Positions 17,479-26,724 of a stretch of DNA of 64,000 bases are shown here, piece by piece. Every line of letters starts with the position of its first letter. The first letter of the stretch is position 1. Under the pieces are notes generated by a model. That model was not told the DNA's origin. It worked only from the letters and a program-made list of their open reading frames with translations, and searched no databases. The translations under genes were made by a program, and so were the position numbers. The stretch is taken from assembly GCF_000161835.1 (NCBI RefSeq), contig NZ_GG697169.2:2794575-2858574 (forward strand), in the 5' to 3' direction. This DNA is from Thalassobium sp. R2A62. GTDB lineage: Bacteria > Pseudomonadota > Alphaproteobacteria > Rhodobacterales > Rhodobacteraceae.

Positions 17479-17897
17479 GCGACACCTTCTGAGATTTGAT
17501 AGTCCAGTCGATTTCATAGCACCTTTGAGCGCCATGACCCGCCTTATTTTTCCTTTTTTCTAGGCAAAAACGGGGGGAGTCTGAAAATCCCCTACCCGAC
17601 AAAAATTGGCCTCGCAAACTCATTTCACACAAAATCACAAATAACCCCTCATTTCTGTTTGCATTTGACCGCTTATGTGCTTTCGTGAACCTGTTAATGC
17701 TATATTCCATGTCCTCTCTTGCGTCATAGGAGGGAAAAAAAGTGTCATGTGAGTGTAGTATTCAAGATGTAAGACGGATTCGCGGCGCTTCGGCTTTGCA
17801 CAGAATCCGGTCAGGGGATTTTGACAACCTAGTTTGGGACATGTTGTGCCATCTAAAAGCTTCCCTTTGACACACAAAGAAACTGACAGGAGGTCAC
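17479..17897. promoter_or_regulatory. 419-bp divergent regulatory region, hydrolase / ABC importer
   Basis: AT-richer than its flanks and without a credible gene. TCACA occurs at 17625-17629 and 17635-17639, exactly 10 bp apart, giving CACA-N6-CACA. The same spacing occurs, inverted, before the DeoR gene at 26.7 kb. AGTGT copies lie at 17741 and 17752. A perfect AGGAGGT ribosome-binding site (17888-17894) precedes the importer's first gene. Promoter hexamers could not be set with confidence. Confidence 0.4.
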
Positions 17898-19937
17898 ATG
17901 AAAAAGTTAATTTTAACCGGCGTCATGAGCGCGGTCTTACCAACCCTTGCGCTTGCCGATTGCCCCGCCATTACGGCTGAAGACATGCAAGGCATTGGTG
18001 CCGGTGCGTATCCGAACCAATTTGAGCTTGTTGCGCTTCAAGATGCGGCGTCCTGCGAAATGGGCTTTTCCGAGAACCCATCGATCGCGGCGTTGAACAG
18101 CGAGATCCGCGGCAACGCCGATTTGCCGCCTGTTGCTGATCGCCTTCCTGATGAGCCTTTGGTGATTGTCCCGTTCGCGTCGATCGGCGAATACGGTGGC
18201 ACGTTTAACGCGCTTTCGAACGCAACAGAGTCCGGCACATCGGATTTCTTGTCGGTTCGCCATACGACATTGTTCCGCTATTCAACGGACCTGGAAACAA
18301 TCGTCCCCAATGTCGCCAAAGACTGGGCCTGGAACGATGATTTCACCCAACTTACCGTGACGCTGCGCCGTGGCCACAAATGGTCTGATGGTGCTGACTT
18401 TACATCCGCCGACGTCGTATTCTGGTATGACAACTTGATGATGGATTCCAATGTCATCGAGAACGCCAAAGACTATGCGCTTGCCGGTGGTGAGCCGATG
18501 ACGGTAACGGCACCGGATGCACAGACCGTTGTGTTTGATCTTGCCGCGCCAAAGCCCGGTTTGATTGAAACCTTTACGTCCAGCTTTATCCAGCCATTCC
18601 AGCCGGTTCATTTCCTTGGCCAGTATCACCCTGAAATCAACCCGGATGCCGACGCACTTGCGCAGGCCGCTGGTTTTGAAAATGGCTATGAAGTCGTCAA
18701 GGCCTATTTCGGTAGCTCTGACTGGACAGATACGCCGACGATGATGTTCATTCGTCCAAACGAAGTTGGCAATCTGCCAGCTGACACCATGCCGACGTTG
18801 GAAAGCCACATCATTGTTGCCGAAAACACCGAAGGCCGTCATCTGGTCGCAAACCCGTATTTCCACCAAGTGGACACAGCGGGTAACCAGTTGCCATATA
18901 TCAACGAGCAAGACGAGCGTTATGTGCCAGACACAGAAGTTCGCACGCTGACGTTGATCAATGGTGGCGTAACCTACAAATCCCAGTCTGTCACACTGGA
19001 CATGCTGCCAGTGCTGTTGGACAGCGCAGAAAGCGGTAATTACTCGGTCGACGTAAACCCGGGCATTTCCTTCCCGGTGCTGGCGTTTAACGTAACATCA
19101 GAAGACCTCGCCAAGCGTGAGATCTTTGGCGATCTGCGTTTCCGCACCGCCATGTCTGTTGCGATGAACCGTGATGAAATCAACGAAGTTGTGTTCTTTG
19201 ATCTCGGGACACCGACCCAATACACAACGTTCTCACCATATCCTGAGTTTGCGGATCCAGCCTGGGAAAGCCATGAGATTGCATATGACGTAGATCGTGC
19301 AAATGCGCTTTTGGATGAGATGGGTCTGGTCGATGCTGACGGTGACGGCAAACGCGATTTGCCAAATGGCGATCCGTTCGTGCTCAACATTCAGTTCTCG
19401 ACGCAGGAACTTTCTGCGCAGCTGATCGAAATCGCGGGCCAGAACTGGGCAGACGTTGGTGTTGCTTCGGTGATCAAAGAAGTGACGCCGGACGAGTACC
19501 GTTCAGCACAATCTGCAAACCAGCTTGATCTGATGTCTTGGTCACAAGGTGCGCCTTTGGGTGTTGCGATGGGGTCAAACGAACTGCACGTCCCACCATT
19601 CTCGACCTACTTTAACGCGCGTAACGGCATGTTGTGGGCCGAGTGGATCGACAGTGACGGTGCAAACGGTGTTGAGCCACCCGCATATGTCATGGGCATG
19701 ATTGATGATGTGAATGCGATGCAGGTCTCTGCACCGGGGTCTGATGAACAGGCAGCGGCGGCCAATGGCCTGATCGAAGCCATCACATCCAATCTGTTGT
19801 TCATTGGCACGGTGAAATCATCCTCACCGACCTACTATTCCAATGACCTGCAGAACGTCATCCAGTTCAAGACCACGAGCTATGACTTCTACCGGGCCTA
19901 CCCGTACAACCCGACACAGTGGTGGTTGTCCGAGTAA
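17898..19937 (+). CDS. ABC importer substrate-binding protein (Opp/Dpp family 5)
   Basis: A 679-residue periplasmic binding protein of the SBP_bac_5 family, longer than DppA/OppA (about 540). The Sec signal MKKLILTGVMSAVLPTLALA is followed by DCPAIT. Family signatures are AKDWAWNDDFTQLTVTLRRG, HKWSDGADFTSADVVFWYD, LRFRTAMSVAMNRDEINEVV and ALLDEMGLVDADGDGKRDLP. The extra length and an N-terminal insert before the core recall receptors of YejA or oligosaccharide type. The perfect Shine-Dalgarno and the strong hairpin after the stop indicate high expression. Context points to a phosphorus-containing or large amphipathic solute, but this is inference. Confidence 0.87.
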   Translation: MKKLILTGVMSAVLPTLALADCPAITAEDMQGIGAGAYPNQFELVALQDAASCEMGFSENPSIAALNSEIRGNADLPPVADRLPDEPLVIVPFASIGEYGGTFNALSNATESGTSDFLSVRHTTLFRYSTDLETIVPNVAKDWAWNDDFTQLTVTLRRGHKWSDGADFTSADVVFWYDNLMMDSNVIENAKDYALAGGEPMTVTAPDAQTVVFDLAAPKPGLIETFTSSFIQPFQPVHFLGQYHPEINPDADALAQAAGFENGYEVVKAYFGSSDWTDTPTMMFIRPNEVGNLPADTMPTLESHIIVAENTEGRHLVANPYFHQVDTAGNQLPYINEQDERYVPDTEVRTLTLINGGVTYKSQSVTLDMLPVLLDSAESGNYSVDVNPGISFPVLAFNVTSEDLAKREIFGDLRFRTAMSVAMNRDEINEVVFFDLGTPTQYTTFSPYPEFADPAWESHEIAYDVDRANALLDEMGLVDADGDGKRDLPNGDPFVLNIQFSTQELSAQLIEIAGQNWADVGVASVIKEVTPDEYRSAQSANQLDLMSWSQGAPLGVAMGSNELHVPPFSTYFNARNGMLWAEWIDSDGANGVEPPAYVMGMIDDVNAMQVSAPGSDEQAAAANGLIEAITSNLLFIGTVKSSSPTYYSNDLQNVIQFKTTSYDFYRAYPYNPTQWWLSE

Positions 19938-19946
19938 TCTAACATC

Positions 19947-19976
19947 TTCACAGGCGGACCATGGTCCGCCTGTGAA
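19947..19976 (+). repeat. 30-bp perfect palindrome after the binding-protein gene
   Basis: Arms TTCACAGGCGGACC (19947-19960) and GGTCCGCCTGTGAA (19963-19976) are perfect complements around a central AT, so the whole 30 bases are self-complementary. As RNA it forms a long GC-rich hairpin in the gap before the permease genes. It probably acts as an mRNA 3' stabiliser or partial terminator giving excess binding protein. The DNA palindrome could also bind a dimeric protein. Confidence 0.65.
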
Positions 19977-20014
19977 TTTCTACCAATTAAGAACGACGAT
20001 TGAAGGGTCAAGGC

Positions 20015-21019
20015 ATGCTGCAATTTGGACGATTTGCGTTGATGCGCGCAGCAATGGCATTTGTCACGCTGTTAATCGTTTCATTCGTCGTCTTCTCACT
20101 GATGGAACTGGTTCCAGGTGATTGTGCCGAGCGGTATCTCTCTTACAAACAGACGCAGGGGATCGCGATCTCGACTGCGGATATTGAAAGCGAACGAGTT
20201 CGCCTCGGGCTAGACCGCCCATTCACTACCCGCTGGAGCACCTGGGTCATGGGCGCCTTCCAGGGCGATTTTGGCGACAGCTGTATTCTTCGCGTTAATA
20301 TCGCGGACCTTCTGGGCACGAAATTCTGGATCTCCCTGGCGATTGCCATTTCTTCGCTTTTCCTTGCCTACTCTATTGCGATTCCGGTTGGCATTATTGC
20401 CGCGTCTTCCCGCAATGCGCTGTTGAACAACAGCCTTCGGATTGTCAGCTACTTGGGTCTGGCGATGCCAAATTTCTTGCTGGCGCTTATGATCATGTTG
20501 GTCGCAACCGTCTATTTCGGCGAAACCCTGACGGGGCTGTTTTCGCCAGAATATCGGGATGCAGACTGGTCATGGGCCAAGTTCGTTGATCTTCTCAAAC
20601 ACGCATGGCTGCCCATTTTGATCCTTGGCTGGTCGGCGACGGCATTTGCCTTGCAGACGGTGCGGGCGCTGATGTCCGATGAAATCGGCAAGCTTTACGT
20701 CACAGCCGCCAAAGCGCGTGGGTTGTACGGGCGCAAGTTGTTGTGGCGCTATCCAGCGCGGCATGCGTTGGCGCCGATCGTGAATTCACTGGGCTTTGAT
20801 TTGAACCGAGTGTTCAATGAGCTGCCAATCGTCGCGCTTATCCTGACGTTGTCCGAGGCAGGATCGCTTTTGATTGATGCATTGGCAAAATCCAATGACC
20901 AGCAGCTTGCGGGCGCGATCATCTTCTTGCTGACGGCCTCCATCGTCACGCTGAACTTTCTGACGGACATTCTTCTTGCCATCATGGATCCACGGATCCG
21001 CAAGAGCATCGTGAGGTAG
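20015..21019 (+). CDS. ABC importer permease (DppB type)
   Basis: A 334-residue inner-membrane permease with the BPD_transp_1 fold. The N-terminal helix AAMAFVTLLIVSFVVFSLME is followed by a periplasmic domain, then LAIAISSLFLAYSIAIPVGI and further helices. The EAA-type cytoplasmic loop is YVTAAKARGLYGRKLLWRYP. The start at 20015 (MLQFGRF) is chosen for the AAGGG site 7 bases upstream, over an in-frame TTG at 20000. It follows the palindrome and precedes the second permease by 5 bases. Confidence 0.88.
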   Translation: MLQFGRFALMRAAMAFVTLLIVSFVVFSLMELVPGDCAERYLSYKQTQGIAISTADIESERVRLGLDRPFTTRWSTWVMGAFQGDFGDSCILRVNIADLLGTKFWISLAIAISSLFLAYSIAIPVGIIAASSRNALLNNSLRIVSYLGLAMPNFLLALMIMLVATVYFGETLTGLFSPEYRDADWSWAKFVDLLKHAWLPILILGWSATAFALQTVRALMSDEIGKLYVTAAKARGLYGRKLLWRYPARHALAPIVNSLGFDLNRVFNELPIVALILTLSEAGSLLIDALAKSNDQQLAGAIIFLLTASIVTLNFLTDILLAIMDPRIRKSIVR

Positions 21020-21024
21020 CTGGG

Positions 21025-22167
21025 ATGAATACGAAAACCATCAAAAGCCAACAGCAGGACAAAGAGTCCTATTTCACGGCTTCCCAAAGCCAGCTGATCT
21101 GGGCGCGGTTCAAGAAACAGCGTGCGGCTATGATCGCGGCCGGTGTCCTTATCTTCATCATTGTTATTGGTATTCTCGCGCCTGCGCTCTCGCCCTATGA
21201 TCCGACGATTGCGGGGCGGGATCGGGACTATCTGAACGGTGCGCCGCAAATCCCGGAATTCTGCGATAAGAACGGTTGTTCCTTGCGCCCCTTCATCCAC
21301 GGGGTTGAACGCACAAGGTCCGCAGAGACCAATTTCCGCTGGGTCGAAGAACCCAACGAAGACATCCGCCACTATGTCGCGTTCTTTGTTGAAGGGTCAG
21401 AGTATGACCTGTTCGGCTTCATCCCGATGGACACACATCTTTTTGGCATGCAGGAAGACGAAAAGATGATCCACCTGTTTGGCACCGACAGCGCCGGCAA
21501 GGATATCTTTTCGCGAACATTACATGCGATCTTTACGTCGCTTCAAATCGGGTCGCTCGGGGTTTTGATATCCTTTGTGCTGGCCCTGATCATTGGAGGG
21601 GTGTCCGGCTATTACGGGGGCAGATTAGACAGCGTCATCCAGATGGTAACGGATGCGGTGCGCACGATCCCTGCGATCCCGCTGGTCATGTCCGTCGCGG
21701 CCTTTGTGCCGACGGAGTGGACCTCTGAACAGAGGTTTTTCATGATCGCGATTATTCTGGGGCTGATCGGTTGGCCGACCTTGGCGCGCCGTGTGCGGAC
21801 CCATCTGTTAACCGAACGAAATCAGGAATATGTGCTGGCGGCCCAACTGTGCGGCGCATCATCGCCCCACATCATCCGTCGTCACCTTTTGCCCAGCTTC
21901 ACCAGCTACATCATCGTCGATCTGGTTATCTCGTTCCCTTACATGGTGCTGACAGAAACCGGCCTTAGTTTTATCGGGTTGGGGCTCAAGGATCCTGTAA
22001 ATTCATTGGGCGTCATGCTGCAAAACGTGACCAAAGCGGACGTTCTGCTGAATTACCAATGGTACTTTATACCGGTTCTTTTCTTTGTCGCACTTGTCAT
22101 GGCCTTTGTGTTCGTCGGCGATGGCCTGCGAGACGCTGCTGACCCTTATTCGGATTCCAAGAAATGA
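21025..22167 (+). CDS. ABC importer permease (DppC/YejE type) with periplasmic insert
   Basis: A 380-residue permease. After the first helix (AAMIAAGVLIFIIVIGILAP) there is an insert of about 90 residues with two Cys (IPEFCDKNGCSLRPF) before HLFGTDSAGKDIFSRTLHAI, where the usual family core begins. YejE-type permeases carry a comparable insert. The EAA loop is EYVLAAQLCGASSPHIIRRH. Its stop overlaps the ATPase start (ATGA), so expression is coupled. The insert probably contacts the large binding protein. Confidence 0.88.
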   Translation: MNTKTIKSQQQDKESYFTASQSQLIWARFKKQRAAMIAAGVLIFIIVIGILAPALSPYDPTIAGRDRDYLNGAPQIPEFCDKNGCSLRPFIHGVERTRSAETNFRWVEEPNEDIRHYVAFFVEGSEYDLFGFIPMDTHLFGMQEDEKMIHLFGTDSAGKDIFSRTLHAIFTSLQIGSLGVLISFVLALIIGGVSGYYGGRLDSVIQMVTDAVRTIPAIPLVMSVAAFVPTEWTSEQRFFMIAIILGLIGWPTLARRVRTHLLTERNQEYVLAAQLCGASSPHIIRRHLLPSFTSYIIVDLVISFPYMVLTETGLSFIGLGLKDPVNSLGVMLQNVTKADVLLNYQWYFIPVLFFVALVMAFVFVGDGLRDAADPYSDSKK

Positions 22168-23156
22168 AGCCACTGATAGATGTCCAGAATCTGACCTTGC
22201 AATTTGACACTGACGAGGGTCGGATCACCGCAGTTGATGATGTTAGTTTCACCGTGATGCCCGGCGAAGTCATGGGGCTGGTCGGGGAAAGCGGATCAGG
22301 CAAATCAGTGACGGCAAAGTCATTGATGTATCTGAATGCCAGAAACGCGGTTTATGCGCCTGAAAGCAAGATCCTGTTGAACACCGAAGATGTGTCGCTG
22401 GACGTGCTCAAACTCACGACCCAGAGGCAGCGCAATGTTGTCCGTGGCGGCGCGATTTCGATGATTTTTCAGGAACCGATGGCAAGTTTCGCTCCGGCGA
22501 TTTCTATCGGGAAACAGATGGTCGAGCAACTGTTGCTGCACACTGACATGTCAAAAAAGCAGTGCAAGGAATTGTCGATTGAAATGCTGGACCGTGTCGG
22601 CATTTCGGATGCCTCCGCCCGGTTCGACCAATACGCGTTTGAACTGTCAGGCGGTATGCGACAGCGCGCGATGATTGCGATGGCGCTGTCGACCAAGCCG
22701 AAACTTCTGATCGCGGATGAGCCTACAACCGCGCTGGATGTTACAATTCAAGCGCAGGTCATTGATTTGATGCGCGAACTGGTGACCGAATTCATGATGG
22801 GGATCATCTTTATCACCCATGATCTTGGCGTGATTGCGCAGACTGCAGATAAAGTTGCGGTTATGTATCTGGGCCGGATGATTGAAAAAGGTCCGGTGCG
22901 TGATGTCATTCGCAACCCCGCACACCCCTATACCCAAGGGTTGCTGGACGCTTTGCCTAAAATGGATGACCTTGAATCCCCATTGGTCCCCATCCCCGGA
23001 GATATTCCATCACCGCTTGAGCGGCCTTCAGGGTGTGTGTTCAACACCCGATGCGGAAAGGTTTTCGGTGAAACCTGCAATACAGATGTCCCTGAGTGGC
23101 GCGAAACAAATCCAGATCACGATGTGGCCTGCCATCTTTATGCAACGGAGGCCTAG
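22164..23156 (+). CDS. ABC importer ATPase (DppD type)
   Basis: A 330-residue ATPase. Walker A is GESGSGKS (residues 41-48), the signature LSGGMRQR, and Walker B LLIADEPTTALD. The C-terminal oligopeptide-importer extension is present (HPYTQGLLDALPKM, then GDIPSPLERPSGCVFNTRC), a Cys-containing region typical of DppD/OppD that in some members binds an iron-sulfur cluster. It overlaps the upstream permease by 4 bases and is separated from the second ATPase by 2. Confidence 0.9.
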   Translation: MKPLIDVQNLTLQFDTDEGRITAVDDVSFTVMPGEVMGLVGESGSGKSVTAKSLMYLNARNAVYAPESKILLNTEDVSLDVLKLTTQRQRNVVRGGAISMIFQEPMASFAPAISIGKQMVEQLLLHTDMSKKQCKELSIEMLDRVGISDASARFDQYAFELSGGMRQRAMIAMALSTKPKLLIADEPTTALDVTIQAQVIDLMRELVTEFMMGIIFITHDLGVIAQTADKVAVMYLGRMIEKGPVRDVIRNPAHPYTQGLLDALPKMDDLESPLVPIPGDIPSPLERPSGCVFNTRCGKVFGETCNTDVPEWRETNPDHDVACHLYATEA

Positions 23157-23158
23157 GG

Positions 23159-24160
23159 ATGACTGACAGTCTTATTTCCACAAAAAACCTGGCCGTCGAA
23201 TTCAATATCAGTGGCGGGTTTTTTAAACCCAAAATTCTAAAGGCTGTCGATGGAATATCCATTGATATCCCCAAGGGGTCGTTTTTTGGCGTCGTCGGTG
23301 AAAGCGGGTCAGGCAAGACCACTTTGGGGCGTGCCTTGCTGAATGCCACGAAAATCGCCAGAGGCGGCGCGGTCTATGACGACGGCGAAGTCCGCTATAA
23401 TCTCGAAGAAATGACGCCTGCGGAGCTTAAGGATTACCGCAAACGGGCACAGCTTATCTTTCAGGATCCATACGCCGCCTTGTCGCCGCGCATGACGGTG
23501 CGTGATATCATTGCAGAACCGCTTGAGGTCATGGGCCTGACGTCCGGGCGCGAAGAAACCGATAAGATCGTGCGTGAGATCGCAGCGAAGTGTCGTTTGA
23601 ACTTGGAACACCTGCGCCGCTTTCCCCATGCGTTTTCTGGCGGTCAACGGCAGCGTATTTCCATCGCGCGGGCGTTGGTGTCAAAGCCGCAGTTTATTGT
23701 CGCTGACGAAAGCGTCGCCGCGTTGGACGTGTCTATTCAAGCCGATGTTTTGAACCTGCTCAAATCCATTCAGGTCGACATGGGGCTAACGTTCCTGTTC
23801 ATCAGCCATGACCTGTCTGTCGTCGCCCATACCTGCGACCACGTTGCGGTGATGTATCTGGGGCGCATTGTCGAAAGCGCCCCGACCAAGGATTTGTTCA
23901 ATAATACCCGCCACCCCTATACCAAAGCGTTGTTTTCCGCGATCCCGTCGCTGGACCCGGATGCAGAGGATTCCGCCCAGCGTTTGAAAGGTGAAATTCC
24001 ATCACCGACCAACCAGCCGTCGGGGTGCACATTCCATACGCGCTGCCCACACGCGGCCGACATCTGCAAAAGTGACGTCCCGACGCTGGAAACCTGTGAT
24101 GAGGGACATGCCGTGTCGTGCCACCGCTGGAAAGAACTGTTGGAAACTGCAGCGCTTTGA
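23159..24160 (+). CDS. ABC importer ATPase (DppF type)
   Basis: A 333-residue second ATPase of the importer. Walker A is GESGSGKT, the signature FSGGQRQRISIARAL, Walker B FIVADESVAALD, and the C-terminal extension HPYTKALFSAIPSLDPD then GEIPSPTNQPSGCTFHTRCP. Asp-Glu-Ser replaces the common Asp-Glu-Pro after the catalytic Glu, which is a tolerated variation. The start at 23159 (MTDSLISTKNLAVEF) lies 2 bases after the previous stop. Last gene of the importer operon, convergent with the Na/Pi transporter gene. Confidence 0.9.
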   Translation: MTDSLISTKNLAVEFNISGGFFKPKILKAVDGISIDIPKGSFFGVVGESGSGKTTLGRALLNATKIARGGAVYDDGEVRYNLEEMTPAELKDYRKRAQLIFQDPYAALSPRMTVRDIIAEPLEVMGLTSGREETDKIVREIAAKCRLNLEHLRRFPHAFSGGQRQRISIARALVSKPQFIVADESVAALDVSIQADVLNLLKSIQVDMGLTFLFISHDLSVVAHTCDHVAVMYLGRIVESAPTKDLFNNTRHPYTKALFSAIPSLDPDAEDSAQRLKGEIPSPTNQPSGCTFHTRCPHAADICKSDVPTLETCDEGHAVSCHRWKELLETAAL

Positions 24161-24186
24161 TCTTTGATCCAAGCTAGGCCTGACGC

Positions 24187-25836
24187 CTATTCAACCAAAC
24201 GGGTCGTCAGCAGCTGCCCTTCACGCACCAAGATCGGGTGGGCGACGCTGATGATCCAAGAATTGAACTCCTTGAGCGTATAGGCCGTTTCCAAGTGGAT
24301 GTCGCTGGAACTTGCACTGTCGGCGTCCCCGTCGGACAAGCGGCGCAGGTGCTTTTTGCGGCTAGAGCGTTCCATCCTCGCCATTTCGGCTTTCTCTTCC
24401 AGCAGCAAACGGGCGGCCATCACATCAGACGAGATCAGCACATTGGTCGCGGTCTTTAGGTTCACTTCGACCTGATCATTGATGGCAAGCAGCTCAGCAA
24501 ATCCGACTTTGCTAAGCTTGATACCTTTGTGGGACTTTTCGCGTGCCAACGGCAGCAGCCGTTTCACGATGATGTCACCTGCCGCCTCAAGCGCGATGGC
24601 GTAATCCATCAACTCGCGCATTTCCTTAAGCTGGTCCTTGCTCATGTCATCATGGGGCATATTGGAGGCGTATTTGCGCACCATGTCCAAGGCTTCGTTC
24701 ACGACAAGGTCTTGCGACTGAATGTGTGACAGCAGCGCCCCGTCGAACGATTTGTAAAGCCCCATAACCGGAGTCAGCATGTCACGCAAAAGACCGGCCA
24801 TGCGCAGCACTTCGTGGCGCAACGATGCCAAGGCAAGCGTCGGATTGGTTTCGCCGACGTCATTTAGAACGGTCTGGTTTTGTGTGGGAACGCTTATGGA
24901 AATGTCTTTGGGAATAGGGAGCATCACTGACACGGGCCGTTCCAAGGTCGACAAAAACGGAAGGAACAACAGCAACATGCAGTTGAACCCAATGTGGAGC
25001 AAGATCAGGCTTTGACCATCGTTCCAGCCCGTTGGAATGACGGTAAGAGATGTCAGGTTGATGACCATCAAAGCCATCACCCCGGCAAGCCCACGAACAA
25101 TCAAGTTCGCAAGCGGGACGCGTTGCGCAAGCGGGTCCATCCCCCGTGACAGCCAGACAGGGATCAAGGCGGACCCCATGTTCGCGCCAAGCAAGATCGA
25201 CACGCCAACCGAAAAGGGCAGGGCGCCGACACTGACGATTGCGACCACCATCAGGATAGTCGCCACCGAAGAATGCATTATGAACGCCAATCCAGCCCCA
25301 ACAATGAAGGCGGTTAGAAAATCGCGTTCTAGATAGCCAGAGATCGCGGGCAACAATGCGCTTTCGCGGATCGGTTCGATGGCGTCACGCAGAAAGCCTA
25401 ATGAGATCAGGATAAGCGCAATTCCCAAGATGATCCGCCCTGCCTGTTTCAGTCGTTTCTGTTCGGTCTTCAAGAACAGGATACCCCCGACTGTCAAAAG
25501 CGCGGGCGCAAGCCAGCTGAGTTTCAAAGACAGGATCTGAATCAGAAACGCGGACCCCAAATCACCACCAAGAACAACAGCCATAGATTGCGTGAACGCA
25601 AGTGCGCCAGACCCCGCGAAGCCGGACACAAGAAGCGTCACCGCAGCCGAACTTTGCAGAAGAATCGCAAGAAACACGCCAACGATCGCCAAGCCGATAG
25701 GATGTTTGCGCGCAGTCACCTGCCGTTGAAAACCCGCACCAAAAGCGCGTTCAATACCTGTACGAACCATGCGAACAGCAAACAAAAGCAACATCGTTGC
25801 ACCGAAAAGCTCTAACAAAAACGAGACAATGATCAT
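24187..25836 (-). CDS. Na/Pi cotransporter-family protein with PhoU-like tail
   Basis: A 549-residue membrane protein of the NptA/YjbB family. The N-terminal half contains the two inverted Na/Pi repeats with QSSAAVTLLVSGFAGSG and MHSSVATILMVVAIV, each followed by a GANMGS-like loop (VLGGDLGSAF, LLGANMGSALI). Residues about 350-549 form a helical PhoU-like cytoplasmic domain. E. coli YjbB of this family exports phosphate, and here export would dispose of phosphate freed by phosphonate breakdown (inference). The start at 25836 (MIIVSF) overlaps the DeoR gene stop by 4 bases, with AAGG upstream. Confidence 0.85.
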   Translation of the reverse strand: MIIVSFLLELFGATMLLLFAVRMVRTGIERAFGAGFQRQVTARKHPIGLAIVGVFLAILLQSSAAVTLLVSGFAGSGALAFTQSMAVVLGGDLGSAFLIQILSLKLSWLAPALLTVGGILFLKTEQKRLKQAGRIILGIALILISLGFLRDAIEPIRESALLPAISGYLERDFLTAFIVGAGLAFIMHSSVATILMVVAIVSVGALPFSVGVSILLGANMGSALIPVWLSRGMDPLAQRVPLANLIVRGLAGVMALMVINLTSLTVIPTGWNDGQSLILLHIGFNCMLLLFLPFLSTLERPVSVMLPIPKDISISVPTQNQTVLNDVGETNPTLALASLRHEVLRMAGLLRDMLTPVMGLYKSFDGALLSHIQSQDLVVNEALDMVRKYASNMPHDDMSKDQLKEMRELMDYAIALEAAGDIIVKRLLPLAREKSHKGIKLSKVGFAELLAINDQVEVNLKTATNVLISSDVMAARLLLEEKAEMARMERSSRKKHLRRLSDGDADSASSSDIHLETAYTLKEFNSWIISVAHPILVREGQLLTTRLVE

Positions 25837-26636
25837 TGGGCCTTTTCGATTTTCGAGTCTGGAACGACAACGACTTCGATTTCCCAATCAATGAGTTTCT
25901 GGTGGAAAATTCGGCCCGGTAGCTTGTCGATAAGAACCGCTGTGACATCCGTGGACTTGCAAGCAATCAGCGGTGCGGATTGACCGAACTTGGTGACATC
26001 GGTGACGACCAGAACTCGTTTGGCGCGTTGCGCGACGACACGGGCCAAGGCCGCCTCTGCCGCGCTAGACAACAGGAATCCGGTTCCGCAATCAAAGCCG
26101 TCAATGCTGATGACGGCCACGTCGATATTGAACTTCTCAACAAATGCTATGGTATCGGACCCGAAGGTCCCGTCTTCGACGTGATGCAACGCACCGCCAG
26201 CCAAAAAGACCTGATTGTCGTTGTTGTCCACCAAGGCTTGCGCTGCGTGAATCCCGTTTGTGACAACCGTGAGGTCGCGATGGGATTTTAGGCCAGTCGC
26301 AACATGGGCCGTCGTGCTTCCAACGTCCAAAAACACACACGCCCCGCTCGGGATCATGCTGGCCGCCGCCGCTGCAATTTGCCCTTTGGCCCTTGTCCGT
26401 TTCTTTAGCCGCGACCCGACTGGATCAAGCGCCTCGGTGTTGGACAGATAGACGCCACCATGCACACGTTGGACCATTCCGGTTTTCGCCAGTGCCTTAA
26501 CGGTTCTGCGGATGGTTTCTTCGCTGACGTTCAGGACCTCTGCGAGGTGGGATGTGCGTGCTGATCCACCTTGGGCCCTAAGCGTTTCAAGAAGCTCGAC
26601 CTCCCGATGTGTCGCGTGATTTTCGGCGTGGGGCAT
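25833..26636 (-). CDS. DeoR-family transcriptional regulator (first copy)
   Basis: A 267-residue regulator. The N-terminal helix-turn-helix (HREVELLETLRAQGGSARTS, HLAEVLNVSEETIRRTVKAL, VQRVHGGVYL) is the standard DeoR fold. The C-terminal DeoRC sensor has GACVFLDVGSTTAHVATGLK, LTVVTNGIHAAQALVDN and FLAGGALHHVEDGTFGSDTI. Such sensors bind sugar or other phosphates. It is translationally coupled to the Na/Pi transporter, so it probably controls it. The start at 26636 has AGAGGA 7 bases upstream and is preferred over 26654. Confidence 0.88.
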   Translation of the reverse strand: MPHAENHATHREVELLETLRAQGGSARTSHLAEVLNVSEETIRRTVKALAKTGMVQRVHGGVYLSNTEALDPVGSRLKKRTRAKGQIAAAAASMIPSGACVFLDVGSTTAHVATGLKSHRDLTVVTNGIHAAQALVDNNDNQVFLAGGALHHVEDGTFGSDTIAFVEKFNIDVAVISIDGFDCGTGFLLSSAAEAALARVVAQRAKRVLVVTDVTKFGQSAPLIACKSTDVTAVLIDKLPGRIFHQKLIDWEIEVVVVPDSKIEKAQ

Positions 26637-26691
26637 AAACAATCCTCTATCCACACTTGACTGGTTTCAGGCCGAATTGTCCAGAGTCATC

Positions 26692-26714
26692 ATGTGAAAA
26701 TATGTGTTTTTGTG
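26692..26714. promoter_or_regulatory. Phased ATGTG repeats before the first DeoR gene
   Basis: ATGTG at 26692 and 26702 (10-bp spacing), with TTGTG at 26710. Read on the minus strand this gives CACA-N6-CACA, the same arrangement as at 17626-17639 before the importer. A possible DeoR operator, by inference only. Confidence 0.3.
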
Positions 26715-26724
26715 GGTTAAGGCG

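Noticed and set aside
17635-17877. Small - strand frame of 80 residues in the importer promoter gap
   Set aside because: No ribosome-binding site, no family resemblance, and it overlaps promoter-like AT-rich sequence.
24161-24186. Terminator between the DppF-type and Na/Pi genes
   Set aside because: Only a 5-bp stem (TAGGC/GCCTA) and no T-run, too weak to call.
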